This document shows positions 34,521-45,604 of a stretch of DNA of 64,000 bases, piece by piece. Position numbers and translations under genes: made by a program. Each line of letters begins with the position of its first letter. Position 1 is the stretch's first letter. The DNA is from Allium sativum (lineage: Eukaryota > Streptophyta > Magnoliopsida > Asparagales > Amaryllidaceae): positions 629,302,786 to 629,366,785 of the forward strand of contig CM060915.1 of assembly GCA_030737875.1 (NCBI GenBank). The letters are read 5' to 3'. The notes under the pieces are model-generated. The model saw only the letters and a list, made by a program, of their open reading frames with translations, was not told the DNA's origin and made no database searches.

Positions 34521-36178
34521 ATGGATGGCGTTCTTACAGAGTTGAGAACTCAAATGGCAAGACAAGATGATCTCCTCCGCAGACAACAAGAGATGATCGA
34601 CGGATTCTTCACTCGGATGGAAGGCAGGCCGAGCGGCAACAATCAAATCACTGGAAATAATGCTGCGCGGATAGGAACAACGATGGAATCAGCCCCAACA
34701 GCAGCAACCATCCGGGTCGGATCGGACCCGATCCGAACTGCAGGGGGCTCAAATTTGAATGAACTCGGTGGCAATCCCCCTCAGCAGCGTGCAACTCCGC
34801 CACCCGATGTTTTGGATGAAGACGTTGTCAACCTCAGAAACTCAGGTCGAGCACGACCGATCTCCGCACCAGTTCAGATCGGCAATACCATACAACCTCA
34901 GCATCAGGCTCCCCGGTTCGGAACAGGAGAACTTGGTCAGATCGGTACATCCGACCCGAACCGTGCACCTCACCATGACGTCCCTCGCTTCTCTGAACCG
35001 CAACATGGGGACACCTCCGAACCGAGTCGGATGATCTTCCATGCTCCCCATACTTTTCTGAACTCTTCTGGACTCAACGCTGGGGGCACCATCTCTGAAC
35101 TTGTCAACTTGCAACACCTCTTTGAAGGAGATCGACTCACCAATCTGATTGAATGCCTCTTTCGAGGCCGCACCTATCAAAATGACGTGGATGATGTCAA
35201 TCACAATCCATTCACATAGGAAATCAGGAATTCTCGCAATCCCCCAGATTTCAAACTTCCACAACTGGAGCCCTACAACGGCAGGACAGATCCTACCGTA
35301 CACCTGATGCGCTACAAACGTCATATGGAAGTTAAATCGGCGTCGGAAAACGTTATGGCAAAGTGCTTCCCTCTCTTTTTGGCTGATATAGCTGCTATGT
35401 GGATTCGGCAGCTGGAATCTGAATCGATCAACAGTTGGAATATGTTGGTCGCTCGCTTTATTGAATAGTTTCGGGTCCACATTGCTCGACCTAAGAATGT
35501 CATATCTCTCACCACAATCAAGAAGAGGCCTAAAGAAACTCTGCGCTCATTCTTGGAAAGGTTCAACGTTGCAGTAGCATCAGTTGATCGACCTGAGCCA
35601 TCTATGGTATTGATGGCGGCAGTATCAGGCATTCTGGATAACTCGGAGTTCAAAAAATCCTTATACCGAGACCCACCATGGATTCTCAACGAATTCTACC
35701 TTGAATCGGATAGATTTCTGCGTGAAGAAGATGTAACATCCGAAAAGAAAATTCTTGATGTCAACATGCTCAAAGATGGAGAACCGTCTAATTCTGGAAA
35801 AGGAAAAGCTGCCGTCAAGAATGACCGCAACACTCCGCCCCAGAGAGGGCCCAGATATGAGAAGTACACTGAACTAGTCCAACGCTGACTGACATTTACA
35901 TGGACGCAAACTGTGCCATCTCCTACCCAAAGCCTCCCATAAGGGAGCCATCGTAAAGAGAACGCGATTCTAGAAAGCATTGCATATTCCATGATATGGA
36001 CGGTCATGACACGAAAGACTGCAGGCACTTGCGAGACTTGATTGAGGAACGGGTTAGACGTGGAGAGCTACCTGAGTATGTGAAACAACCTCCAACGCCT
36101 GCACCTGCGCTACCACCACCTGCTCCCCAGAGAGGGAATGACCCTAGATCGAGCTCTCGTGGGCTCATTATCAACTGA
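34521..36178 (+). pseudogene. gag: T gag (two in-frame stops and a break)
   Basis: Start ATG 34521 (MDGVLTELRTQMARQDD, a coiled-coil-like Gln/Arg-rich start), then a low-complexity linker rich in Pro, Asn and Gln to residue about 200. The gag core runs FKLPQLEPYNGRTDP, WIRQLESESINSWNMLVARF, RPKETLRSFLERFNVAV. TAG stops at 35217-35219 and 35466-35468 both stand where Gln (CAG) would fit, as C-to-T changes in a CHG context would give. The core closes at TGA near 35886. In another frame CIFHDMDGHDTKDC (35981-36022) with LIEERVRRGELPEYV is the zinc-knuckle-like ending of Tat-type gags. No protease or RT follows. Confidence 0.85.
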
Positions 36179-36930
36179 TATGGATTGGATCACTCTGCAT
36201 TTTCAGCATTTCTTAGGATTTAAGATATGTCTCTTTGTTTTCCTTAGGTTTTCTGATTGGCTAAATCGGCGTACACACATTCGGGGTTAGGATTTAGCTC
36301 CAAAGCGTGCTCTGCACTCGATGACAAACCAATCAGGATTTGCTTTGGTTTTGTATTTTGAATTGAATAAGGAAGGACTTTTCGAACATGGATTATGTTC
36401 GACGAATTTAAGTGTCTTCTCAGGTTGTGGTAGGATTCTCAATCTCATTTAAAGTATGGCTTATACTTATCTCGGACCCCTAGGCATGGATTATGCCTAG
36501 GGACAGACTGCCTTGTCAGGTTTTGGCAAGTATAGCTCTATCCTGACATGAGTATGGATTGTACTCTCTAGGATGCTTAAGTATGATTATACTCCAAAAT
36601 GACGAATGATCTTGTCAGGATTGGGCAAAGGAACTCAATAAAACTCGAGTATGGCTTATGCTTAGTTTTAACTTCCTGGTATGGCTTATACCTGGAAGGT
36701 TAGGTCTCTCGCTAGGTTTTTGTAGGATGATTCGAACCCTTCGAGTATGGTTTATGCTCAAAAAAAGGCCTATGCATAGTTTATGCTCGAAAGTGTAATC
36801 AGTTTTGTCAGGATTTGACACACCTTTTTGCTCTCTTTTCTTCACAGATATGGATTATACTTGCAGCTAGCAAGCCCGGCGTGGCCTTGGATTATCCAGA
36901 ACACATCTTCCTTCAACCAACAAGATATGT
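36179..36930 (+). other. T 3' untranslated region
   Basis: No open frame of note. It is dominated by the stem-loop array described separately. Confidence 0.7.
36211..36860 (+). repeat. array of about 15 GGNTT-loop hairpins with unlike stems
   Basis: Direct reading gives hairpins at 36211-36225 (arms TCTTA/TAAGA), 36284-36300, 36382-36402 (TCGAACAT/ATGTTCGA), 36452-36468 (AAGTAT/ATACTT), 36478-36502 (CCCTAGGCAT/ATGCCTAGGG), 36512-36530 (CTTGTCA/TGGCAAG), 36550-36566 (GAGTAT/GTACTC), 36580-36593, 36612-36628, 36647-36663, 36673-36697 (GGTAT/ATACC, then TTCC/GGAA beyond a T.T mismatch), 36743-36759 (GAGTAT/ATGCTC), 36774-36786, 36806-36820 (TGTCA/TGACA) and a weak one at 36848-36860. Loops are GGATT, GGCTT or GGTTT, with GATT and AGTTT as rare variants. 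Arms differ between units yet stay complementary. Function unknown. Confidence 0.7.
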
Positions 36931-36949
36931 TCCGGGGGGGGGGGCAAAA
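36931..36949 (+). other. polypurine tract of T
   Basis: A run of about 13 G, then CAAAA, directly before the 3' LTR. Confidence 0.75.
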
Positions 36950-38037
36950 TGTTGATCTTCTTTTTAGTCAAATCCGTCACACATGAAATCTCTAGTTAAC
37001 AATACGCATAAGTATGGGGAATATCATCAGAAGACGGGAAGCGATTTGATTGAAGTCGCATCACAAACAAAGATTGTCCCTAAACTCCTATCAGACGATC
37101 TCTTTTGGGCCTGAAAACATCAATTACGGAGCTGAGCTTAGTAAATCTTGTAGCCCTCTGAATCAGCTTCAAGTCGAGCTTTCGTTTGGCTAAAACGGAC
37201 TTATGGTTTGGAAGTTACGCCCGTTTCCATGAATGCGTGCAGAACCGAGAACTTGGAATCTGGAATCGGCATAACCAATGGGATCAGATATATGGTTTGG
37301 ATCGGGTGAGAGGACCCAATGGCATAACTTTGCAAAAGGAATTTAGTAATCCCCGGATCGGATCGGAGCACAGAAGACCCGACCCGCCTGATGTATTTTA
37401 CACTGAAGTGCTTCCAGTCATCGGATCGGAGACATCAACTCGGTTCGGATCGGATCCGAACCGACCCCCTGGACCTGCTCCTGCACACAACCTTTGACCG
37501 ATTCTCTTGCCGTAACCGCATCCGATTTTTATGGATCTAGCTCCACTTGGAAAAGCATGGCCTGGTAACCACCTTTTCCACGTTCTCCACTTACTTCCGA
37601 GATCACCTCGGTGCTCGCCACGTGGCACATCCGAACTGAACCCAGAAATCACCTACAAATACACCACTTTGAGAAGAATGAAAGGATCTTTTAGCCACTC
37701 TCATACTCGGCTTTCACCATTACGACTACAAGGGCTTTGCAAGCATTTCAAGGTACTTTTAATCATTCTAACACGAGGCTATCATGTATAAAATCAATCT
37801 CTAATCTCCTCTTCTTCATTGTAAACATGAGGATTTCTTGTATAAACCACAAGCAAACAACATTGAAATAGCTTCTTAGGATTTAAGAAACTATAAACTG
37901 GACGTAGGCTTGGATTGAGCCGAACCACTATGAAAATCTTGTGTGTCTCCTCTTATTTTACTGTTTTTGTGCATTGATCTGTGATTATGAGGTTTTCGCA
38001 TTGGATTTGGGTGTTAGGCCAAGATTTCGGTCTAACA
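36950..38037 (+). repeat. T 3' LTR
   Basis: 1088 bp, same length as the 5' LTR but with many substitutions (about 30 counted by eye in the first 350 bases). The TATA box is changed to TACAAATA. The hairpin at 37873-37889 is conserved. Confidence 0.9.
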
Positions 38038-38279
38038 GATCCGTAACTAGACTAGTATTTAGGTGTAGTGTTTCAACTAACGAAGTAGATACAAACGAGT
38101 GTGAAGGGACAAAATCAAACAAAGTACGAACATGATGATCAAACAGAAAAAACCAAACTTTCAACAGAAATGTTTCTAGCTCTCTCCTGTTCTGGTGCCA
38201 TGAGAACATGAACTTTCCCTCTTGCCTGCCCTAGTGCCATGAGAGCCTGAACCTGCCCTCCAGAAGTAGACCTTGTCCT
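38038..38279 (-). pseudogene. M protease, N-terminal part, and gag-protease linker
   Basis: On the minus strand, after the gag stop, the linker leads to RTLFDFVPSHSFVSTSLVETL. The catalytic Asp codon is kept (38114-38116), but the following S/T-G-A is replaced by F-V-P, which should inactivate the enzyme. The frame is cut by T at 38042. Confidence 0.8.
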
Positions 38280-39179
38280 CTACCCTTGCCCTTGTCTTCT
38301 CGGGCAGTCTTTGATTAGATGTCCTACCTCACCACAGTTGAAGCAGCCAGTCTTCTTCTTCTTCTTCCTACAGTCCTTGCTCAGATGGCCTGGTGTTCCA
38401 CAATTAAAGCACCTTTTCTTTCCTTTGCTATTGTTATCCTTACCACCTTTCTTAGGTTGCTGCTGTGACTTCTTTTGATCCTCTTTCTTTTCCGGTGCCT
38501 TGTTAGCATTAACGCCTTTTTCCTCTTCATGCATAAGCGCCATGTCAACCAGCTTCGCAAAGGTAGCCCCCATAGGAATGTGGGTCATAGCCAACCCATG
38601 TAGCAGCTCATTCAAACCTTTAACGAATCTCAGGGCCTTCTTTTCAGGTGTGTTCACCAAGTCTAAGCCAAACCTCGCCAACTGATTGAACTTGTTGATG
38701 TACTCCTTTACTGATAAATTCCCCTGCTTCAATGCCAAGAATCTCTCTATGTATAAATTCTCTTCTGCTCGTGAGAGAGATTTCATTTCGAACCTATGTC
38801 TAAAATCCATCCATGTCTCCACTGGATGCTCATCGTTCGTGACCTCCCACCAAAACGAGGCTTCGTCCTTCATTAACCAAGCAGCCAATTAGACCTTCCT
38901 TCCATCTTCTATCTCGAAGATACCAAACAAATCTTCCACCTCCTTAAGCCAATTTCGAGCTTCAACAAACGTCTCTAACCCGTGAAAAGGTTTTCCGCCC
39001 ATTGCTCGAAAGTCTTTGCATATCTTTGAAAAAGTATCAACACGGGGAGGGGGAGGAGCGACTGCAGCTGGGGGAGGAGGGATGTTTGTTGGGCCTGCAG
39101 CGGTGGCCCTAGCCTCTAGATACCTTCTGAACCCGGTTGGTATCGGTATTACCTCGGGTATCTCAAGTAACCCAGACAT
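38280..39179 (-). pseudogene. gag: M gag (one nonsense codon)
   Basis: Capsid/nucleocapsid. The likely start is ATG at 39179-39177 (MSGLLEIPEVIPIP), about 190 bases after the primer-binding site; the open frame extends further upstream through the leader. A proline/alanine-rich segment (PPPPAAVAPPPP) is followed by KPFHGLETFVEARNWLKEVE. TAA at 38889-38891 stands where Gln fits (one C-to-T change). The gag core LAAWLMKDEASFWWEV..VKEYINKFNQLARFG then leads to a Lys-rich stretch. Two intact zinc knuckles, CFNCGTPGHLSKDC and CFNCGEVGHLIKDC, precede the stop at 38280. Apart from the single stop it looks complete. Confidence 0.9.
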
Positions 39180-39369
39180 GCTGAAAAGAAAAAGAAAGAG
39201 ATTCAAAACGGAGAATCGAAAGAAAGATATATGGCTTTTGGGGGTTATGTTTTTAAAACAAACTTTTCCCTTGAAAATACTCTCCTTAAAACATACTTTT
39301 GAAAGTATTTCTTTATAAAATGCTTTTGAAAAACGTTTTTTCAAAATCTCTTATCTGTTCAGTTAACTT

Positions 39370-39382
39370 GGCTCTGATACCA
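39370..39382 (-). other. primer-binding site of M (initiator tRNA-Met type)
   Basis: On the minus strand TGGTATCAGAGCC, two bases after the LTR end. Confidence 0.9.
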
Positions 39383-39384
39383 TG

Positions 39385-42300
39385 TGTAACACCCCACGTC
39401 CATTAATGTCACTCTCAAAGGGAATGCATTGACTTTCATTGAGTATTATTTGTGAATAGAACAGAATATAACAAGACAAATACATATACTGATACTTGAA
39501 AATTTTTAAACAACTTTTATTGCAACGGAGAAATAGTTTGATTACAACAACATCATAAACCAACAGTAAAACAAGTATACTTAGTAACCATATTGACAAA
39601 TTGTTTTCTGAGTACATAAAGTAAAAAAGCATAACCCCAACATAAGTAGCCATTAAAGAGATGAGTTGAACTTTACTTTCAGCAATCCAAGCACTTCCAA
39701 AAGAGAGAGAAAGATCCAAATCAAGCTCCACCAGCACTAGTCCCACCCTGAGAACCTAGGGGGGGAGGGGAGAGGAGGGGGGAGGAAGAAAAGAGGCGAA
39801 AACAAAGGGGTCAGGCATAAAGTTTGGCGAGTCCAATAACTTTAACAATATAATTATTAAAGTAATTAGGATAAGGCATAAACTGGTAAAACAAGGAATG
39901 ACTGTGAAATAAGTGGGCAAGATAAAACAAACAAGAGGAATATTCTGGCGTTAATCTCGTTCCTAATCACTATAGGATAGTTACTATACTGCACCATTAC
40001 TAGTCACCCTAAAAGTTGATCCCGCCTACTGAACATAATAATCATAATGGTAGTTTCATGTTCCTCTAGCTGTCTTCATAGGTGCCGCCTGCCCCTATCT
40101 CCACTAGTTATACCCACCACCCCCATGCGATCAGCTCCCTAACTCGTAGATACCCGTGCTGGTCCCACAATGGGGTGTATCAATCCCCAAAGTGGCAACC
40201 CGATACCACTAAAGATGCACGGCTTATATCTACACGATGCAACAACGTCTTACCTACCAGCCAAGGCCCACGCACGCACATGACCCCGTTGCACTTGCGT
40301 TGCCACCGTTAACCTGTTTTGACCTCTTTCGATCAAACCCAGTAAGCGTGGCCCGTCCTCGATCTAACTCGAGCTCACAAAGATACTTAATGGGTTATCG
40401 GTTTGAAAAGGGTCCCCCATGCTTGACACAAGCTTTCCACCTATGCTTGGTCCCTACTAGAATTTTCCACTTAACCCCTTCTTATTCACATCTTCTTACA
40501 TGTTTCAATTTGGTTAAGTGTTTCTAATCATATTTCACATGTCACCCACGTCACCCACTTAACCCCCATGTCCCACCACACGTTTATCTTGGTTAAGTGT
40601 TGCTTAATTCATTATGACCGTAACTTTGTAAGACCTCCCACATTAGACTACCGTTTGCGGTTGCTGGATTTGTCGGGCGGGTCCGGGCAGTCTTATACCA
40701 TAAACGTGTCCAACCTCGTGTCTTTACAATTGTTACGCATTTAATTTATGCCTTCGACCTCTCACATTAGACTACCGTTTGTGGTTGCTGGATTTGCCGG
40801 GCAGGTCCAGGCAGTCCTACACCACAAACGAGTTTAACCTCGTGTCTTAGGCGTTTATTATTACACATAACTATTTCACCCCAATATGAATTAATTATCC
40901 CAATTCAAATTGTCAATAATTTCCAAATTAACTATGTCCATAATTTGTCACCTAAATTATGTCCATACATTTTAGGTATATAAATTGTACCAATTAATGT
41001 CTCAATTTAATTATATGCTTTTAAAGCCATTTTATGCCAATTCACAATTTACATAATTAATATTTTCCCATTATCCCCACGCTATTCGTATGTTTTAATA
41101 TGAAATATGTTAGACTCGCGAATAGTCTAACTCATAAAAAGAAAAGAAACATCACAACTTGCATAACACATAAAATATATGTAATTTGCAAATAAGAATT
41201 ATAACATAAGTTTGCATCGCCAATAACTTGCATAGGAAATGGGCATATAAAACATAAATTTTGCATAAACTATGTACTGCCATGGATCTAAATATAGATC
41301 TAAAGATGAAATTATGAACTTGCATATACGAATATGGTTTTTCACCTAAACTTGCAAATGAATTCATAGTTTTCCACCTAAAATTGTGAATTTGGTTTTC
41401 ACCTAAACTTGCGTATGGATTTTCTACAAACTTGCATATGAATTTATCACATGTTTGCATATAAACTAGCATATGTATATACTTGATTCACATATAAACT
41501 TGTGTATAATCCGCATGCAGACTTGCATAAGATTCACAAACAAACTAGCATATGATTTAACATCCCAAACTTGCATAAGATTCACATACGAACTAGCATA
41601 TGATTTACACCCCAAACTTGCATAAAATGAATCAAGTTAAATATGTATAATTGGACATATGAAATAGATATACCAACATAAGATAACAAAACTGTCATAT
41701 GTTCACCAACATACAATAACATCACATGATTCAATAGTCATGTTCTCATAATCCAAATTATAACTCATCACAATTTATTTATTAATTATTTTGTGAAAGA
41801 AATTGTACTCACAAAGACGGGTTAGAGAAGAGAATGATTCGTTCGTCTTTGAATTAGAATTCTGACTTGCTAACCCCTAAGCTTTAGGAAGAAGAACTAT
41901 CCTAGAAGCAGCATGGTGGCCAAGAGACTAATTTAGTTTAGGTTTAGGGTTTGAGTCTAGGCATTCTTTTATAGAAGTTTAAATTAACCTAAGCCGTTAG
42001 ATTATCATAGGAGCAATCACAACCATGTAGACTAGATAGAGTTATCTAGAATTGCCACCTTTGCCCAAGTGACTCAGCAACAGGTCAGGTAAGACTCAAC
42101 AACAAGTCAGGATCGTCTGATTTCAGATCTTCCCCGGGGGGAGGTCGACCCCCTGGTCGACCCCCAGGTCGACCACCTAGTCAACTTGTATAGGGGAGGT
42201 CGATCCCCTGGTCGACCTGGCCTTAGGCGGGAGAATTCCCGCCCAACTCGCTTCCCTGTTTGAATTTTAAATTTTGATTTTTTTATTCCGAACTATTTTA

Positions 42301-42500
42301 ATTTATATAAAATTACTGGAACTTCCGAGGGCCATAACTTCCTCATACGAAGTCCGATTTATGAAAACTTGGACTCTATTCCAAGAAGAATTTCGAGACA
42401 AAAGCAGTGGTGTAACCCATTTCCCTTAATTCTCACTTTAACAATTAAGTATTCTTAAGAATGTTAATTTTAATATTCACAGAAAATTCAGGGTGTTACA
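39385..42500 (-). repeat. M 5' LTR
   Basis: 3116 bp with TGTAACACC and GGGTGTTACA at its edges on the + strand. It is longer than the 3' copy because it keeps the first 46 bases and has an expanded block of GGTCGACC-type palindromes (42140-42225). It carries the 'acttgcata' array at 41160-41640. Confidence 0.88.
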
Positions 42501-42551
42501 ATATGTTTTGATTAAGGAATTTCGGGGGCGAAATTTCTTAAAGATGGAGAA
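42501..42551 (+). other. H 3' untranslated part, right piece, with polypurine tract
   Basis: Resumes H after M. 'gggggcgaaatttcttaaag' then ATGGAGAA precedes the 3' LTR at 42552 and corresponds to the plus-strand primer region. Confidence 0.75.
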
Positions 42552-43599
42552 TGTAAGACCTGCATCCTACGCATCGAAGAATTGTAGAATATTTATTTTA
42601 TCTTCATTCGAAGTGGTATGGTCGTGTAACTTTGGGAAACGACTATTGGGGTCATTTCCCACATTCACGATTTTTGCCGAATTTTAAATGACCATTTTGC
42701 CCCTGACGAATCTTGTTTCGCCTATAACTTTTTATTGGTAAGGTGTTTTGACCTAAAATCACTTCCATTGGATTCAGATGGTTGTTTACCTTTCCGTAGA
42801 GTGGTCACATTAATCAAACGGACTTACCGTTTGGGAGATATAGCTGAAATAATGTTGGAAGATGAAAAACAACATAATTGGGCTTAACGGGGTGATTAGC
42901 AACTAAGCCCATAACCCATTTCGGGATTAGGGTTATGGGAGGGCTAAAAAGGTTCGGGAAAAAATTTCATTTCAGTTTTCTAGTTGCCACTTACATCTCT
43001 TAAACCCCAACAATGGCCTGCATCCCCCAAATCTCATTATAATCACTTCTTAATTTCTAATTAAGCAAATTACAACAAATCAAGTCAAATTAGCATCAAA
43101 TCAGAGATAGAGCTGCTGGAACACATAGAAATTCGACCCAATTCAGTGGAGTTTTCAGATATGAAATTTATTTATGGCTAAGGTGAGTGATTAACATGTT
43201 ATTCACTAATTACGGCTAATTGGGGGTGATTAGTGATAATTAGCGAAATTATGCATCATAAAAATCTGGAAAAATATGTAGGAATTCTTAAATATTATTT
43301 TATGTCACTGGTGAAAATTTGGGTTAATTTGGATTAAGTTTGCTAATCCTATAGTTAAAACATGGTTAAGGGGATTAAAAGGAAAATCATGCTTTTTGGG
43401 TATGTTTGATTTAAAATATTTCATATGAATGATGTTTTAATGTTTTTGATTGATTGTATATGTTGTTACTGCTGTTTGGAATGTTTTGTGATGTCATAGG
43501 AAGGTTAGAATGGTTGAAAACGCCATCGTTTCGCGAAAATAGTTTGCTGGAAAAAGTCGCAGATTTTCGGGTCCGGTTAGGAGGAAGACACGATCCGAA

Positions 43600-43870
43600 C
43601 CGGTTAGGAGGGAGACCCGAACCGATCCGGATAGGAGAAAGAGACCCGAACTGATCCAGATAGGAGAAAGAGACCCAAACCGATCTGGATAGAAGAAATA
43701 GACCCAAACCGATCCAGGTAGGAGAAAGAGACCCGAACCGAACCAGATAGGAGAAGGAGAGAAGGAGACCCGAACTGAACCGGATAGGAGAAGGAGACCC
43801 GAACCAAACCGAAAAGGAGGAGGAGACCTAAACCGAACCGGATAGAAGGAGGAGACCCGAATCGAACACC
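43600..43870 (+). repeat. 29-bp minisatellite in the H 3' LTR
   Basis: Same unit family as 15240-15545 but with different unit order and length. Its antisense open frames (for example 43494-43943) are repeat products. Confidence 0.8.
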
Positions 43871-44419
43871 AATTCAACCAAAACCTGAGATGCAAAGGAA
43901 TTCCAAGTGGGAAGTTATCACTCAGGATCCAGATGGGAACCAATGAGTTAACTTCTAGAGTTGGACTTTGCTGCGGGACGTGTGCAAAGGGGATATCGAT
44001 ATCTATAACTTTGGTTCACCATTAAAGAGAGGGGGCATGTAGACGAACCAGAGCCAGGGAAGTGTGGACTGGTTGGCCCCTAGAGCCAGGGATGTGTGGA
44101 CTGGGTTGGGTTATTGACTATAGACCAGGGAAGTATAGTCATAGCAATAGTTTACGGAGTTGCCGTCATGGCCCCAATGGATTTGGTGATCAAAGTGGTG
44201 GATATCATATACTTTATGAACTGAGTGACTGATGTGAGGATGATTGCTATGTTTGATATTTGATATCACCATGACATGCACATTCCTGTTTTACACTTTA
44301 TGTTAGTGTTACTTTAGAGTATTGTACATCTTGCTATGCTAACTCTTTGGTTGCAGGTTCAGGTTCAGGTATGATTATTTATACCTGTCATTGTTTTACT
44401 TTGCTGCTATCGCTCATAA

Positions 44420-44433
44420 CAGACTTTCGTCTA
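44420..44433 (+). other. conserved LTR stem-loop (H 3' LTR)
   Basis: CAGAC and GTCTA around TTTC; the outermost pair is lost by one substitution relative to the 5' LTR copy. Confidence 0.5.
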
Positions 44434-44911
44434 ACCCAGAGTTTTATGTCTCTTCTTATTACTCTGGGTGCTCCTAAACGAGCATACTAGGGACAGGTCA
44501 GGTGGTTATGCACGAGTAGCTGTCCGGAGACGAGCAGAGGGCTTCCACGTACTATTTACATATATTCTTCCTGTTTTGTTATTGGTCACTACTTTGGGCA
44601 TTAGTGGTGTACCTTTTCTATTTTTCTTTAGATACAATATTTTGAAGTTGTAATAATGATGGTTTGGATCATAAGCTGTATTTTGGATTCCGCTGCTACG
44701 ATGGTTTAGTTTTCAGCTTATGCATTGTCTCGCCTGTTTTATGTCAAGTTATGTTATTATTATACTTTATTCCATGCGCTGTGAGATATACTACAGGTTC
44801 TTGGTGATTCTTCATTCCAATCCTTTTCTTTTGGCGAACGTCCCGTGCTAGTTGGGCATTGGCACAACGCATTTCGGGAAAATGTCGGCTGGTTTGGGGC
44901 GGGCCGTAACA

Positions 44912-44916
44912 CAATA
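44912..44916. repeat. target-site duplication of H, right copy (CAATA)
   Basis: Identical to 1824-1828. Confidence 0.85.
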
Positions 44917-45604
44917 TGTTACTAAATAATGTCGATCAATAAAATATATTATTTGCGTTACTATTAACACCATTAACACATTTTTATAAGCAAGTAGTCT
45001 ATACAAATACCATAAAATCCATTTTAAGGAGGTATCTATCAAAAGGCACTCCATTGATACAACACAAAACAAAATTTTATTGGCTCGATTAGGATAATAT
45101 GACGAGGCACATGAGGCAAAGCCCACAGTAGGATTCTATTGGACTGTGGAATCGAGCTGGTGGTAATGCCTAATTTCATCTACCACCCACCTTGGATAAC
45201 ACTCCCATAAATCGAGGGATGCACATTATATCAAATCAAACAGAGGAACTAAGATAACAGACAAATAAGTATGTCTCATCGGGGGAGCGTCCCCATTTGG
45301 CCCGATTATGACCTGTGTTTTAGTCATTTCAATTATGGTACAAATGTCAAAGCTATCCATCATTATTGTCTTACTTTATTCCAGTATCATTCGCCAATCC
45401 ATCCTATTTCATTCCGGATTCTCCACGGTGTACACATTTGTTGAAGTGGTTTTGGCATTGACAGAGAATATGCAAATATCCGAGCCCGGTCTCTTTGACA
45501 ACCAATCAAAATTTATTTCGTACCGTGATCATTTATATTTAAATAAATTATAATTTAATGTTGAAAATAAATTTACTTCAGTTATTGATTTACGTTATCA
45601 TTTA
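44917..45604. other. unassigned DNA right of H
   Basis: Originally continuous with 1642-1828. Only short open frames of up to 92 codons without recognisable similarity, and no LTR ends or terminal inverted repeats. The last 8 bases (ATCATTTA) match 46245-46252 on the other side of a hAT-like element. Confidence 0.4.

Larger units (their letters stand above)
33222..38037 (+). mobile_element. T: gag-only (TR-GAG-like) element inserted in the M protease
   Basis: 4816 bp with two LTRs of exactly 1088 bp, ends TGTTGATC..GGTCTAACA, and the perfect target duplication GATCC (33217-33221, 38038-38042). The 2640-bp interior holds a primer-binding site of a different type from H, L, M and G, one gag gene and no pol. 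A purine-rich tract precedes the 3' LTR. Removing T with one GATCC restores the M protease frame. The gag resembles the Tat side of Gypsy (inference from the ending motif). It needs enzymes from another element. Confidence 0.9.
26408..42500 (-). mobile_element. M: second chromovirus-like Gypsy element, minus strand, carrying T
   Basis: On the minus strand the order is LTR (42500-39385), tRNA-Met primer-binding site, gag, protease (split by T), RT, RNase H, integrase with chromodomain-like tail, then LTR (29411-26408). It sits between the pol stop and polypurine tract of H with a GTATG/ATATG flank. The two LTRs differ by eye at about one base in eighteen over the first 250 bases. Gag and integrase retain more functional residues than in H (both zinc knuckles, the integrase Glu), but stops and a frameshift prevent a full polyprotein. 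Confidence 0.88.
1829..44911 (+). mobile_element. H: old Ty3/Gypsy (chromovirus-like) element expanded to 43 kb by nested insertions
   Basis: H consists of a 5' LTR in two pieces, a tRNA-Met primer-binding site, broken gag-protease-RT-RNase H-integrase, a polypurine tract and a 3' LTR, bounded by CAATA on both sides. Without L, S and M it would be about 9.5 kb. Domain order (integrase after RNase H) and motifs place it in Ty3/Gypsy. The integrase tail and large LTRs suggest the Tekay/Del chromovirus group, which is inference. By eye its LTRs differ at roughly one base in eight to ten, more than those of M or T, as expected for the host of the nest. It cannot be autonomous: stops occur in every domain and several catalytic residues are lost. 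Confidence 0.88.
42552..44911 (+). repeat. H 3' LTR
   Basis: 2360 bp, TGTAAGACC to GGCCGTAACA. Uninterrupted, so it shows the empty site for L near 43556. It contains the 29-bp minisatellite (43600-43870), the CAGAC stem-loop (44420-44433) and the TTCCGCTG box near 44690. Confidence 0.9.

Noticed and set aside
34842..35480. 212-codon minus-strand frame
   Set aside because: Antisense shadow of the T gag gene, whose sense frame has clear gag motifs.
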